DNA of 64,000 nt from Cheilinus undulatus. Its lineage: Eukaryota; Chordata; Actinopteri; Labriformes; Labridae. The stretch is from contig NC_054865.1 in the NCBI RefSeq assembly GCF_018320785.1, positions 33,170,398 through 33,234,397 on the forward strand, read 5' to 3'. A model generated the notes under the pieces. It ran no database searches, had not been told where the DNA came from, and saw only the letters and a list, made by a program, of their open reading frames with translations. Position numbers and translations under genes: made by a program. Shown here piece after piece: positions 46,182 to 57,979 of the stretch (its first letter is position 1; the number at the start of each line of letters is the position of its first letter).

Positions 46182-49100
46182 TCAGAATTTGTGGAAAAGC
46201 TCCATGATAGCAATAGTTGTGCTCTGTCCAAAGATGAAGGCTCCAACCACAACTGTTATGACTCCCCAAACTGTTAAAATCACCCTGCAGAGAAGAAAAA
46301 CAGAACATAGAGACATCATGTGAGGGAGAAGTTCAGATGACCTCATGCCAGTTCTTGCACAGGGTTCAATTATCCAACAGATTTTGAGCTTGTAGTTTAC
46401 GTTTTTGTTTAGTGGTCCTACTGTGTGACTGAAACAATGTCCGGGGCTGTGGTTCAAAAAGGAACACTGGCATACCTTGAGATAAGACTACGGGTGCCAT
46501 AAGAACCTGTACAACCACACATCATTACTGCAACTATACAGCAACTAAAGATACAGTAACAACTGATAAGTAGCTTAACTTGGATGGATATGAATATGGC
46601 CTGCCTTGAGTTTTTGGTTTGATCTTGCGAAAACAGCTTAAAGTAAATGCTGGGGTCAACCAATACCCCTTACAACCATAGCATGAGACTGAAATACTTA
46701 CTTTTTATGTAGCTTATCAATGTGAATGCTTTGCTTTCAGAGAAATTCAGGCAGTGTCAGTGGGGTCACAAAGTACAATTAATAAACTACTGCCATATAT
46801 GTTGTTTTAATCAGGCATCTGCAGAGTCACTTACATTTTATTTTCTAATATTTTTCTCAGTGAATGTACACCGTGGCCCAGCAAAATCTTCTCAAGCTGT
46901 GTTATTGTCACAAAAGAAATTGTTTAATTCTTAAGCGAGCCAGTAGAAGAATATTTAATGGAAATCACCAGTTAGCCTTCCACCAGTTATGACACCAGTT
47001 CTTTACACCAGACAAAATAATTGAAAAAGGAGGTGACATGTGTCACACCTTCTTGTTGTGTTTTGTTACTTCTGATTCTTAAAATAATAACATTTAATCA
47101 AGTATTTTCTGTTCATTTAAAAGATTCTTTAATTTTTTTTTTCTATAGTTTTTGGTTATTGTAAATATATCTGTGGCCCACCTACAGTACCCCTGGAGCC
47201 CACCAGTAGGCCCTGGCCCACACTTTGGGAAGCAAAGCTCTCAGTACACTTTCAATTTTAGTTACAGCTACTGTGAGGAACTTTTATTTCGTGTTTTTTT
47301 GGCACACCCCTTGGTATGCCTCTTCTCTGATCTTGTCATGTACACCTGCTTTTAAAATAGATAAAATATAAGTCAACATGAGCATTTTCTGGAGGAGAAA
47401 ATAAATTATATTTTAGAGGGTTGCTGTTTATCTATGCTTGGCAGCAACCTATTAGCAGCAGTTACTGGCATAAATATTAACTATATAAATAATACGTTTC
47501 CTCGCTGATGGTCCTGTTTGCTTTTATAGGTCTTACACAGGCATCAGTATCAGGGTGGTTTTACATTAGTGGCCATGGCCCAGATCCAAGTACACTTGAC
47601 CTCAAAGTCTAATTCATTTTAAACATACTGTACTCAGGCACTGTGCCTTGTCATTAAGTACAGTTGTAGAGGCATTTTTAAAAGTCTCCTGTATCTTTAA
47701 AAATGAAATATGCCCAATGCGAAAACACCCTGAGTTTCAGACTATTTCATAACCAGCCAAAAACTCCTAAGAGAAGCTTCAATCATTGGTAAGTGAACTA
47801 ATTCAACCCCAAGTGTTTCTGCTATTATTATCAAACTAGATTCCAGAAACAGGATATGTTTTAGGGTTCCAAAAAATGCACACCTCAGAGGTAGAGAGTC
47901 ACCAAAAAAATCATAATTTACAATAATATGTTTCAACTCACCGGACTCTTGCATTTACAGGCTCAGACTGCATTATGAACACTAAGCAAAGACCTGCAAT
48001 ACACAACAAAAAAACACCATATTAATATGGGGACCTACTGGAGTCACGTGTATGATTATCAATCAAACTTTGTTTATATAGCAAATTTCAAACAGATCAG
48101 GCAAATTCAAAGTGATTTTTTATGTAACTGAAAAATAAAAATATTGAATGATGTCCATACATAACTCATTATCTTGTTAAAATACAGACATACATTCACT
48201 CACTAAAGTCATTCACATACCAGGAAAAATAAAGATGAAAAAGGCGCTGATTCCTCCAATAACACTAATGACCTCTCCCATGTCAGGCACAAACATGGCA
48301 ATGAGAAGAGTGACGGTGATCCAGATCACAGTGAGAATGACTCTGCAACGACTCTCAAATGAATGAGTGATGATTCCCCGGCGGCGTCTCTGAATGCGCA
48401 GCACCAAATTCAGGATCACAGATCTGTTTAACACAGAGAGAAAAACATGTAACATGTAAACTTACACTCACAAAGACAGTCAACTCCAGCTTCACTTACC
48501 TCCCCAGAAGAAGAATAATTGGATAAATGGTTATGATCGATATTCCAAAAAGTAGCCTTGAAATGATCATGACCACATCGTTTCCTGGATATGACATCAA
48601 AATATCGGAGGCAACGTCTCTCCCAAACGTCATGAATCCGTACACACCTGGCGACAAGAGAGCAGGTGTGATCAGCAGCCTTCAGGTAAATAAACACAAG
48701 CACAGAGGTTTCTATCATAGAGATTAACTCACCTGTGAGAGTGTAGATGAGTAAACAGAAAAACATGGAGAGCACAGAGATCACCACCCAGTGGGAGAGC
48801 TTCTGGTTCTCCATGCTGCTGTAGATTGCTATACAGGCTTCATGGCACTGCAAACACACACAGGCACAGTATATTTTTACCTGTATCCCTGTTTGATTTC
48901 AATCTGCTACCAGACTAGTCATTCCCACAGAAACAGACTACAATGGAAAAACGTTAAAACCTCCCCCCTCTGATAGGCGCTAGAGCACAAAACAGTTTCT
49001 TCCACAGGGTGTCACTCTGATGAACAGCGTCAATATAATCCTGACACTACACCCACTGTGAATGTTATTATGTTTTTTAATATTTTTATCCTCCTCATCA

Positions 49101-52100
49101 GTGTGGAGAAAGCAAGGCCAAATATCCCGGGCTTTCCCTGAACATGTAGAGTCCAGAGACATGCTCCCCTGTAAAATGTATCCCTATTAGGCATTTATTC
49201 ACTCTATTTTTAATCCCTTCTAAGACAAATGTAGATATAAATGTCCAAAATCTGTATAGAACTGTCAGAAAGGGAATGTAAAAGGAAATTATTCAGAGCT
49301 TATATTACTCTGACATCTAATGGTTCTCAAATCATCTTCATCATTCTGAAAGCCCAGTACGACATGCTGAAGAAAATTCATTTTTGGCTCTTGCTTCCTG
49401 AAGAAGGTAGAAACTGTCTGATGTTTCTTCATAAAGTTACATAACAGTCAGCTTAACTAACTCTGCAATGTTTTTATCTAGGACATCATTGAGTTGCATG
49501 TATTTAAATTTCCACTCATTATGAAGATTAAAATTGATTTGCAGTTGTTCAGTCAGGGAGAGACTGTCCAGAGACAGCAATGAGTTATAGTTGGACTTGA
49601 AAAATGTAGATACATACATCAGACATGGGGACACAAGCCTGCAACTTGGACTCAAGTCGCACTTATAGAGACACATCAGCAGCTTAAAAGACTTGTGATT
49701 TGGGAGTTGTGCACGATCTCCAGTCATCTCCTGTCATTTTTCCATCATGATCTCCTGTCCCCCTCTCCCTCTTTCCCCTATCGTCATATGTAAGTATACG
49801 TATGCCGCGGCCAGCTGGCCACAGACAATAACAACAAGGGCAACTCCACCTGTTATGATGGTGATAATACAGTACAGGCTTTGAGTTCCTTAGATTTAAT
49901 GATGCAGTGGTCTTAGCAGACTGGATGTCAGAAGCAGATTATAGAACTGTCATTACAACCATTAGAGACTTGTTACTTGAGATCTGACTTGGACTTGAAA
50001 AAATGACTTGTGTGCATCTCTGACATACACAATTGAGGACAAAATTATTAGCCCTCTTTTGTCTTTAATTGTATTTCTTTAAGTATTTCCAAGTTGCTGT
50101 AAAACAGAGCAAGGGATTTTACAAGCTTTTCCAAACTTCATCAAGAAATGTAGAGAGTCACACAGTCCAGAACAAGCCTGGCAGAGGTAGGAAGAGAAAG
50201 ATTTCAAAGACTCTTGAAAGAAAATTAGAGAGAGATATGTCTAAAGACCCCAGAATAACTGACAAGACACTAGTGAATGACTTAGCCAAGTCAGGATCTG
50301 TAGTCTCAAAGAAGACCATCACTAGAGCCCTGCACAGGAATCGACTGAGAGGTTACAGACCAAAAGAACTAATAATTACCACCTCTTCTGTATATCATAT
50401 ATATCTGAGATTAAGCATAAGACTTTTTTAAATTTCTTAATTACAACATAACTGTTATTCCAGCCATCTTTGCATATGATTAAAATGGCATATCCCTACT
50501 TATAATCATAATACATGTATTTGTAATTCATGAGTAGAAAAAAGAAAATCCATGGAAAAAAGGGAAATTCCTCCTTAAAATAAATCAAAATCGGGTTTTC
50601 ACAAAGTGTCCTGAAGTGGTGTTAAGTGAGTTCATGAAAATCATCAGAAAAAAAGAAAACACTATTAAGGATTTTATACCTGGAAGCCAAAGCAGATAGT
50701 CGGGACAACGCTGAACATTGAAGCCCAAGAAGAGACTCTAAAAACACACAACAAACACACATTAACTGGTGCATATAACACAACAACCATATGAAAGCTG
50801 AAACAAGTGATAAATACACACAATCATTAATTTGAAGCCATGTTACTGACCCTTGGCTGTGCTCAGGAGTTAATATAACAGAATGACTCTCCATCAGGTA
50901 ATATTTGACGATCACTGCCACACACAGGTACGTAGCAGCCAGCGTTCCCAACACACTAACACACAGAGAAAACAGCACAACACAAATGTTAAACACACTT
51001 TCTACAACTCACTTTGACCTCTTATAGGTGTTGTGTACCTTGTGTATTTCTGGATGCCTATTTCTTTTGGTATGGACAGCGGAAGGATGATGACGAGGCA
51101 CATGATGAAGAGGGCAAATCTCTGGTCAGTGTACCAGTGATACGGCATGTCTGCCTCACTAGCACCAGTCACCGTCTCGTATAGGGAGATACACACTGAG
51201 GAGAACAAGACCGAAATATCAGCTACAATTTATCTGCTGCGACATGAAGGCATCAGTATGCAGAGTAGAGCGAGAGTCATTTACATTTTACATCCTGCTA
51301 AACAACACACTTTATGTGTTTTTAATGCTGCTGGATGAACACGACGCATAATCAAAACAGAGCAGTTATGCATATGTGTTTATGTTTTTGTCCTTGAAGA
51401 TAGCGCCCCAGATTGCTCAGTCTCCACAGCACTCTGAGCAGAGTTTGTTTTAAACAAATGGATTTTAGGAGGAGGAGGTATTTCAAAATCCAATCAAATA
51501 TTCTGCTAGAAACTGAGTAAAAACATTAAAAGGATTAGAAGAGCTTCAGATGAATAAATTGAAAAAGTAAAGAAAAAAAAAGAAAAAACTGTCAAAGTTG
51601 TGTGTCAGCCACATGTTTACTTGAAACTGAAATTAAAGTGTGGATGATTTGTGGTCTGAAGGAGATTATGTTTTTTTTTTTTTTCCAAAAAAGCTAAATT
51701 GATCCCTAACTCTGACAGTATCTGGACAACATGAATACATTTAAACAGTGAAGGGCTTCATGATGATTAATAACCAGTCTAAACTGTCTACAATCAAATA
51801 ATATGACAACTAAAGCAGGGCATGCTGACTAGTCCTCACATGCTCGGATAGATGCACAAATATTTTCACTTTTTATGACGAGCCATTGTGTCATAAATAT
51901 TGTTTAGTGCCCTACTGGGCAAAAGTTTAGAGGTAAAGGTGGTACCTAGGAGATGAAGCATCTCTGAAGCTTCAAGCTAGTGATGAACAGTTCAAACATG
52001 TCATAATTTTATGATGACTTTTAATGCGATTCTCTTAACGTTGTATGACAAACACCTTCTAATAATATTGTTCCTGAAATAGGGTTTATGTAGTCAAATT

Positions 52101-55100
52101 TAGACTTCTCTTTTCTATTTGATAGCACAATGATATCATTCAAAACACGACTTTTAAAACCTTTACAAGACCGGCAGATATTCTTTGGACTTTCTATTCC
52201 CTGGTAGACTGGACAAATAAAAAACTTTATGGGTCTAAATTACCACTGACAAAAAGCTGTATGTAGACCTGGACAACAGTGAGATGGGAAATTTTGATTT
52301 GCGAAGAATTACCTCTTGATTGGAGAGTTTATTCACATTTTAAACTTTTCTTTACATTTGTCTGCTGTGTGATTCATACCTATAATTGTCACAGAAATAT
52401 AAAGTCAAGAATTCATCAGAGGACACACTGGATAATTGCTATGGTCATCTGATATTCATCACAGCCAAAATAAATATGTGAGATATTTAATATTCTGTTT
52501 AGATTTTAAAATTCCTTTACATGAAAGTACATGCCAGAATCAAGCTGCCCTAACTGCAGTAGAGATGCACAAATTTCTATTTAAAAAAACATTAACATAA
52601 TTTCTCCCTCACATAAAATAGCTGATCAGTTGTAAAAAACATGAGATTGTATGTCATATTATCTGCTTCAGTACGTACATTTCTCCAGCTGGTCCTGAAC
52701 CACCACCAGGAAGGCCACACATATCATGAAGAGGTTGAAGCAGAAACACACTTCACAGAGTTGGCCCACAGCCTGTCCGCACACCTCCCTCACAACGTCC
52801 TGATACGTTTTCTGTCTGCTGACTGACGAGGCATAGCCCAGGATCACCAAACCACTGATGAGGAAAACCAGAGAAACCTGCAGGGACAACATGAGAGTAA
52901 CATGAGCTTCATTTGGAAGACGGGCACTGACACCATGGGTGGATTATAAGACCTTAGGGCCTGGGGAACCGGTGCATATGGCCCCCTACACTTGAAAAAA
53001 GGACACCTTTACACAGAGATCACAGTCCTTGATACACTGGCTGCAGGCCTGACTCCCGATTCTTGGCACTAATGGCCATGTCTTACCCCACTTTCTCTTC
53101 CTATATTTCCTGGCAAAAGTCCTAAATAATCAAAAAAAAGGCCAAGCACAGGACCAAGCAATGCTGATTTTTGACAGTAATCTATCACTTTTTCAAATAT
53201 ATGGGTCTTAAAGGGGCTCAGGTCTTGAGGTGCTCAGCTCTTCAAAGTTGAGGTTGAATGATTTATTTACACCGGCTTTGTTATTAAGCAGAGCTGAGAA
53301 TCATCTGCATAACTATGAACATTTATCAATTGTTTCGTAATAATACGACCATGAGGAACAGAAGCGGGCTAAGCACCAAACCTTGGCAAAATCCCTGACT
53401 TACTTTGACAAACATGGGGGACCAGTTAGACTAGTATTGACCTTTATATTAGGAGTTCTCAGACTTTTCAGCCAAGAACTCCCAATATAAAGGTGCCAGG
53501 GCCCTGGGACCCACACTGTACCTGAAGGTGCTTGAAGCATAGTTGAACACAGTGATACAAATTCAAGAATACAGTTGCAAGAAAAAAGTATGTGAACCCT
53601 TTGGGATTTCTTGGATTTCTGCAGAAATTGGTCATAAAATGTGTTCTGATCTTCATCTAAGTCACAACAATAGACAAACACAGTCTGCTTAAACTAATAC
53701 CACACAAAAAAAGATGTTTTTATTGAACAAAACATGTAAACATTCACAGTGCAGGGTGGAAAAAGTACGTGAATCTTTGGATTTAACAACTGGTTGACCC
53801 TCCTTTGGCAGCAATAACCTCAACCAAACAGTTCCTGTAGTTGCAGATCAGACCTGCACAACCATCAGGAGGAATTTTGAACCATTCCTCTTTACAAAAC
53901 TGTTTCAGTTCAGCAATATTATTGGGATGTCTGATGTGAATTGCTCTCTTGAGGTCATGCCACAGCATCTCAATCGGGCCGAGGTCAGGACTCTGACTGG
54001 GCCACTCCAGAAGGTGTGTTTTCTTCTGTTGAAGCCATTCTGTTGTTGATTTACTTCTATGCTTTGGGTCGTTGTCCTGTTGCATCACTCTCCTCTGTTG
54101 AGCTTCAGCTGGCGGACAGATGGTCTTAAGTTTTCCCGCAAAATGTCTTGATAAACTTGGGAATTCATTTTTCCGTCAATGACAGCAATCCGTCCAGGCG
54201 CTGAGGCAGCAAAGCAGCCCCAAACCATGATGCCCCCTCCACCATATTTCACAGTTGGGACGAGGTTTTGACTCAATTTTGGTTTCATCTGTCTACAGAA
54301 TATTTTGCCAGTAGTGCTGTGGAACATTGAGGTGCTCTTTTGCAAACTTCAAACATGCAGCAATGTGTTTTTTGGACAGCAGTGGCTTCCTCCATGATGT
54401 CCTCCCATGAACTCCATTCTTGTTTAATGTTTTACTTATTGTAGATTTGTCAACACAAATGTTGGCATGTGCCAGAGATTTCTGTAAGTCTTTAGCTGAC
54501 ACTCTAGGATTCTTCTTCACCTTATTGAGCATTCTGCGCTGTGCTCTCGCAGTCATCTTTACAGGACGACCACAACTAGGGAGAGTAGCAACAGTGCTGA
54601 ACCTTCTCCATTTGTAGACAGTCTGTCTTACTGTGGACACATGAACATCAAGGCTTTTAGAGATACTTTTGTAACCCTTTCCAGCTTCATGCAAGTCATC
54701 AAATCTTGATCGTAGGTCTTCTGAGAGCTCTTTTGTGCCAGGCAGGGTTCACATCAGGCAATGCGTCTTGAGAGCAGCAAAATTTAAAACTGTTGTGTTT
54801 TTTGTAGGGCAGGGCAGCTTTAACCAACACATCCAATCTCATCACATTGATTGGACTCCAGGTTGGCTGACTCCTGGCTCCAATTAGCTCTTGGAGAAGT
54901 CATTAGCCTAGAGGTTCACATACTTTTTCCACCCTGCACTGTAAATGTTTACATGTTTTGTTCAATAAAAACATGAAAGCACATATTTTTTGTGTGGTAT
55001 TAGTTTAAGAAAACTGTATTTGTCTATTGTTGTGACTTAGATGAAGATCAGAACACATCTTATGACCAATTTCTGCAGAAATCCAAGAAATCCCAAAGGG

Positions 55101-55231
55101 TTCACATACTTTTTCTTGCAACTGTAGTCATGAGAAGACTTACATTTCAAGGATTTTTTTAAACATGTTTTTGACGGTAGCATAAATCTCACCAAATGAC
55201 CTTGTTTTTATTTTACATTTAATTAATTTCC

Positions 55232-55290
<59 letters not shown>

Positions 55291-56377
55291 TTAAATGTTC
55301 CAGCCAAATGTGGGTATTTTTGAGCAGTGTTGAGTGGATTTGCTCAACCTCCCAGAAACTGGGGGAGGTAAATAAAGTAATGTAACTGAAAGACTGTGAC
55401 AGCGCTCACAGATCAGAAGTGCAAAATGTGTAAGGATGAAGGCAGATTGACATGCGGTAAATAAGATAATTTAAGACAGCTGAAAGTGCAATTCTGTATA
55501 TAAGGTGAGACATTTTTACCACAGCGAGCTATCTTACAGTATTTTTGTTACAGTAAATATATTTATTACTTACAGTATTTGAATACAGTAAATAGATAGC
55601 AGGTAGGCGATAACCCTGCCATAAAATGCCAGCTGCCAATACTGGATCATTCTCAGTGTCAAATGAACAGATCTGAGTTACAGAGCATCACAAATGTGAT
55701 AAGACATCACATTACTTCAAACACAGATTCCCTAAAGAGTAGGCTACTGTGAATCCTGGGGGTCCTGGACTCATTCCTAGAAAGCTTGTGACATGGGACA
55801 CACAGAGACACATTTTTTTGTAACGGACAGTGCAATGAAGGTTAAGTCCTTACCTAAACAGGAAGCTTCATTAGAGCTCACCTGTGAAAAAAGTGACCCT
55901 TTTTCACACCAGGGGGAGACAGCAGGGAGGAGAGTCTATACATACCCAGCTAGCAAGCTAACAGCTAGCCTACAAACCCCTAAACCTCTGAGTAGTAGTA
56001 AATATAAACATAAAGACCAATAAAAAGAAAGAATAGAAGTCAGGGTTTATAATTGTTCTTTTACAGCTATTGGTCATGCAGGGCTTTGAAGGAGCAGAAT
56101 GACCACCTTCTCTAAACAACTTCAGTAGACAGCAGAAGAGTTTAAGTAAGCCTATTTATGCTATAATCCTGTTTAAAGGTGTGTTTACCAGCTCCACACT
56201 GATGGCGGTGTTCACTCCCCCAGCCTTCTCAAAGGCCCAGGGGAAGTTGAGCAGTCCGGCTCCCAGAGCGGACTTCAGCATGATGAACACGGCTCCAAAC
56301 GACCCGAGCCGAGGTGGGTCAGCGTGAGACGCAGAGCGGGCCAGCAGGCTGATGCTCTCCCGGGCCAGTTCCTCCAT
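46182..56377 (-). CDS. slc38a8: SLC38A8, amino acid transporter of the SLC38 family (ten coding exons)
   Basis: Coding exons in transcript order: 56377-56189, 52877-52679, 51195-51039, 50955-50851, 50737-50680, 48847-48733, 48647-48500, 48423-48221, 47993-47942, 46284-46182. All introns are GT-AG, phases match at each junction, and the sum is 442 residues (human about 435). The start ATG at 56377 has an in-frame TGA upstream (56395-56393). This is an APC-type multi-pass membrane transporter. TM1 carries the family signature [20 protein letters not shown] (about residues 28-47), TM2 is about 64-84, exon 6 includes the conserved CHEA start, and exon 8 ends in [13 protein letters not shown]. The match is to SLC38A8 rather than SLC38A7 because the exon texts (for example MSYPGND and SEVI/VSVIGGIS) fit A8 throughout. 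From the literature, the family moves glutamine and other neutral or cationic amino acids with Na+, and human SLC38A8 loss causes foveal hypoplasia with optic-nerve misrouting. Introns 1 and 5 carry Tc1-like insertions; the coding sequence shows no break. Confidence 0.95.
46285..47941 (-). other. slc38a8: SLC38A8 intron 9
   Basis: A 1.66-kb phase-2 intron (donor GTGAGTTG, acceptor CTTCTCTGCAG). Around 47170-47240 there is a GGCCCAC...TTTGGGAAGC segment resembling the right end of the hAT-like element at 60188-60604. It is too short and degenerate to call as an insertion. Confidence 0.75.
48848..50679 (-). other. slc38a8: SLC38A8 intron 5
   Basis: A 1.8-kb phase-0 intron. It holds a truncated Tc1-like element at about 50026-50376. 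The rest shows no recognisable feature. Confidence 0.8.
50026..50376 (+). mobile_element. 5' part of a Tc1-like transposon with HTH domain
   Basis: The left end reads TA followed by CACAATTGAGGACAAAATTA, a Tc1-type terminus. It is followed by an open frame (from about 50100) encoding the second half of the paired-like DNA-binding region: [16 protein letters not shown], then [13 protein letters not shown], then [19 protein letters not shown]. Homology stops near 50376. The DDE catalytic domain and a proper right inverted repeat are missing, so this is a dead 3'-truncated copy. It belongs to a different Tc1 subfamily from the copy in intron 1. Confidence 0.85.
51196..52678 (-). other. slc38a8: SLC38A8 intron 2
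   Basis: A 1.48-kb phase-1 intron. The donor is GTACGT, and the acceptor is a pyrimidine tract ending TCCTCAG. Only low-complexity A/T runs are seen inside. Confidence 0.8.
53572..55124 (-). mobile_element. Tc1-like DNA transposon, nearly full length, in SLC38A8 intron 1
   Basis: The element begins CAGTTGCAAG and ends CTTGCAACTG, flanked on both sides by a TA duplication (53570-53571 and 55125-55126). The two ends are long inverted repeats of about 210 bases. Each arm contains two copies of a motif like AAGTATGTGAACC (outer) and AAGTACGTGAATC (inner), which is the IR/DR layout known from Sleeping Beauty-type elements. The broken transposase lies inside on the minus strand. The arms remain very similar, so the insertion is fairly young compared with the other Tc1-like copies here. 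Confidence 0.93.
53783..54745 (-). pseudogene. Broken Tc1-like transposase (DD34E type)
   Basis: The minus-strand reading frame starts near 54745 ([11 protein letters not shown]) and continues in frame from 54694 with a paired-like helix-turn-helix ([13 protein letters not shown]) and the linker GRPVKMT. At the first catalytic Asp region the frame reads NIL, then stop, then TDETK. A deletion and frame change follow before [19 protein letters not shown], and another frame change occurs before QQDNDPKH (second Asp). The third catalytic residue is visible in [14 protein letters not shown]. So all parts of the DDE domain can be recognised, but the gene cannot encode an active transposase. Confidence 0.9.
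55235..55289. repeat. AT dinucleotide microsatellite
   Basis: About 27 uninterrupted AT units inside SLC38A8 intron 1, just beyond the Tc1-like element. Confidence 0.97.
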
Positions 56378-56518
56378 GATCTTCACCCAGACTCAGTAAG
56401 CAGGAAAGAAAAAGCTTTATCTGTGAGTGATCTAAGAAAAATGCCCAAAGCGACTAGTCTTTCAGCTGTAGGCCAGGTTGGTTCATTCTTGGGTTTCTTC
56501 AAAGGTAAACCCACTGAG

Positions 56519-56534
56519 ACCATCATATATAGCC
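56519..56534 (-). promoter_or_regulatory. Possible TATA element upstream of SLC38A8
   Basis: On the minus strand GGCTATATATGATG lies about 145 bases upstream of the SLC38A8 ATG. This position would allow a transcription start near 56490-56500 and a 5' UTR of about 115 bases with no need for a leader intron. A TATA-like string is expected by chance in AT-rich DNA, so this is weak. Confidence 0.25.
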
Positions 56535-57239
56535 CATGCCCACGCGCACACGCGACTCACGAGGTCTAATTGGACATTTAGACTATTAAACATTTCACTG
56601 CGAGGTGACACATTTGACACTACCGTGAGTATGTTTGTTAACTCTCTCTCTGTCTCTCTCCCCATAGAGACATAGACTGCTGTCCCCTGAAACGACCACG
56701 GTCTTTGAAATTCAACATTCTGGAGGTAAATCAGCCTACTACTTTGCCCTATGTGAGGTAAAAGAATAATTTATCAAGTAGGTGCAACATTGGCCCTATT
56801 ATTTAAAGTTGGAACCAAATAGGCACATAACTGACTGTACAGTCTGGCTTAATGTGCGGCACCAACATGGTTGACAGGGGAATTTTTCTTTGTTTTTTTA
56901 CATCAGTTTTTGGATAACTTGTGTCAAATAAATTATATCTTGCCAGCCCCTGGCTTCAGAGGCCCCAATCTGACCACTCACGTGTCAGCTTTGAGAGATG
57001 AAAGACCATACATTTCTGATGGCCACTTAGACTGTTCATCTGAGACACCAACTCAAAAAGGAAATGTCTTAGTGTGCTACAAAGTACTTCAAGTTTTAGA
57101 TTTTTTAATAAGTCTGGCAGTTACATTAATTAGATAACCACATTGCATACATTACAGACTAAGAAACAGTTTGTGAATAGAAGAGAAAAAGGTCAGAGGT
57201 CTAATCCAGAATAAACGTTTGCATAATTCATTTTAAGAA
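56535..57239. other. Upstream region of SLC38A8
   Basis: A CT-rich tract at about 56643-56665. No further exon is recognised. Confidence 0.45.
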
Positions 57240-57900
57240 GTAGTTACACAACCAGTGGCTCAGTTAGCTTTACTTAAAGCTAATGTAGCTACACCAGCTG
57301 TGTAATTAACATTACTACTTCAGCCAATGTAGCTAAATTAGCTTGAGCAATGTCAGCTTTTGCAAACTTAGCTAAAGCTAATGTAGCTACGTTGATAGCT
57401 TGGCTTATATAACTGCTTTTGGAGCTTTAGTTTCAGTCATGTTAGCTGTGTAGCTTCATTATCTATAGATAAGTTATCTTTAGTAACATGAGCTTAAGCA
57501 AATGTAGCTATAGCTAACTTAGCTATGCAGCTAATGTAAATATGCAGCTAACATAGGTGCTTTGTGAGCTTGGCTTTAGCTTTGTTAGCCACGTAAGCTA
57601 CATAGCTTACGCAGCTAACAGAGCTTTGTGAGCTACACTTGCTGCGTTGGAATGTTTTCATAGAGTATGAGCTTTTTTTTCCTACTAGCAGACTGTTTAC
57701 TTGGCTTTATTAAACATTTTGTAACCAGGTTTTGCAGGCCAGGGTTTTTGACTTTTAACTTTTGGTATCCAAAATGTTACCTTAACCCTTACCCTAACCT
57801 AAAAGGTTGTTTAATCTGATTTAATTTTAAAGTTTTAGCAGGTATTTCCAGTTTGAGATATACAGCGTATCAGATGAATGGTTGTAAGAGTGGCCGTCCA
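57240..57900. mobile_element. Inverted-repeat element with TAGCTA-rich core (copy 2, opposite orientation)
   Basis: The core at 57240-57650 is rich in GCTAAAGCTAATGTAGCTA units. It is followed by the subterminal block (57690-57840: ACTTGGCTTTATTAAACATT, then GTAACCAGGTTTTGCAGGCC), which is the reverse complement match of 22741-22830. It ends with TATCAGATGAATGG (near 57867-57880), matching the inverted terminal repeat of copy 1. The other end is not recognisable, so this copy seems truncated on its left side. Confidence 0.55.
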
Positions 57901-57966
57901 AGATGAGAAATGAAGGAATGCAGCCAGACTGTTTGGGGAGGGGGGCTACTAAAATTACCTCTTGAT

Positions 57967-57979
57967 GGGGGGGGGGGGG
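57967..57979 (+). repeat. Poly-G run
   Basis: Thirteen consecutive G residues, with a further GGGGAGGGGGG block about 25 bases upstream (57936-57946). The pair could form a G-quadruplex. Confidence 0.9.

Larger units (their letters stand above)
52878..56188 (-). other. slc38a8: SLC38A8 intron 1
   Basis: A 3.3-kb phase-0 intron. It contains a nearly full-length Tc1-like transposon (53572-55124) and an AT dinucleotide tract (55235-55289). The remainder (52878-53570 and 55290-56188) shows nothing recognisable. Confidence 0.85.

Noticed and set aside
47150..47260. Possible second hAT-like MITE in SLC38A8 intron 9
   Set aside because: Only scattered similarity (GGCCCACACTTTGGGAAGC, CTCAGTACACTTTCAAT) to the 60188 element; no matching left end or target duplication.
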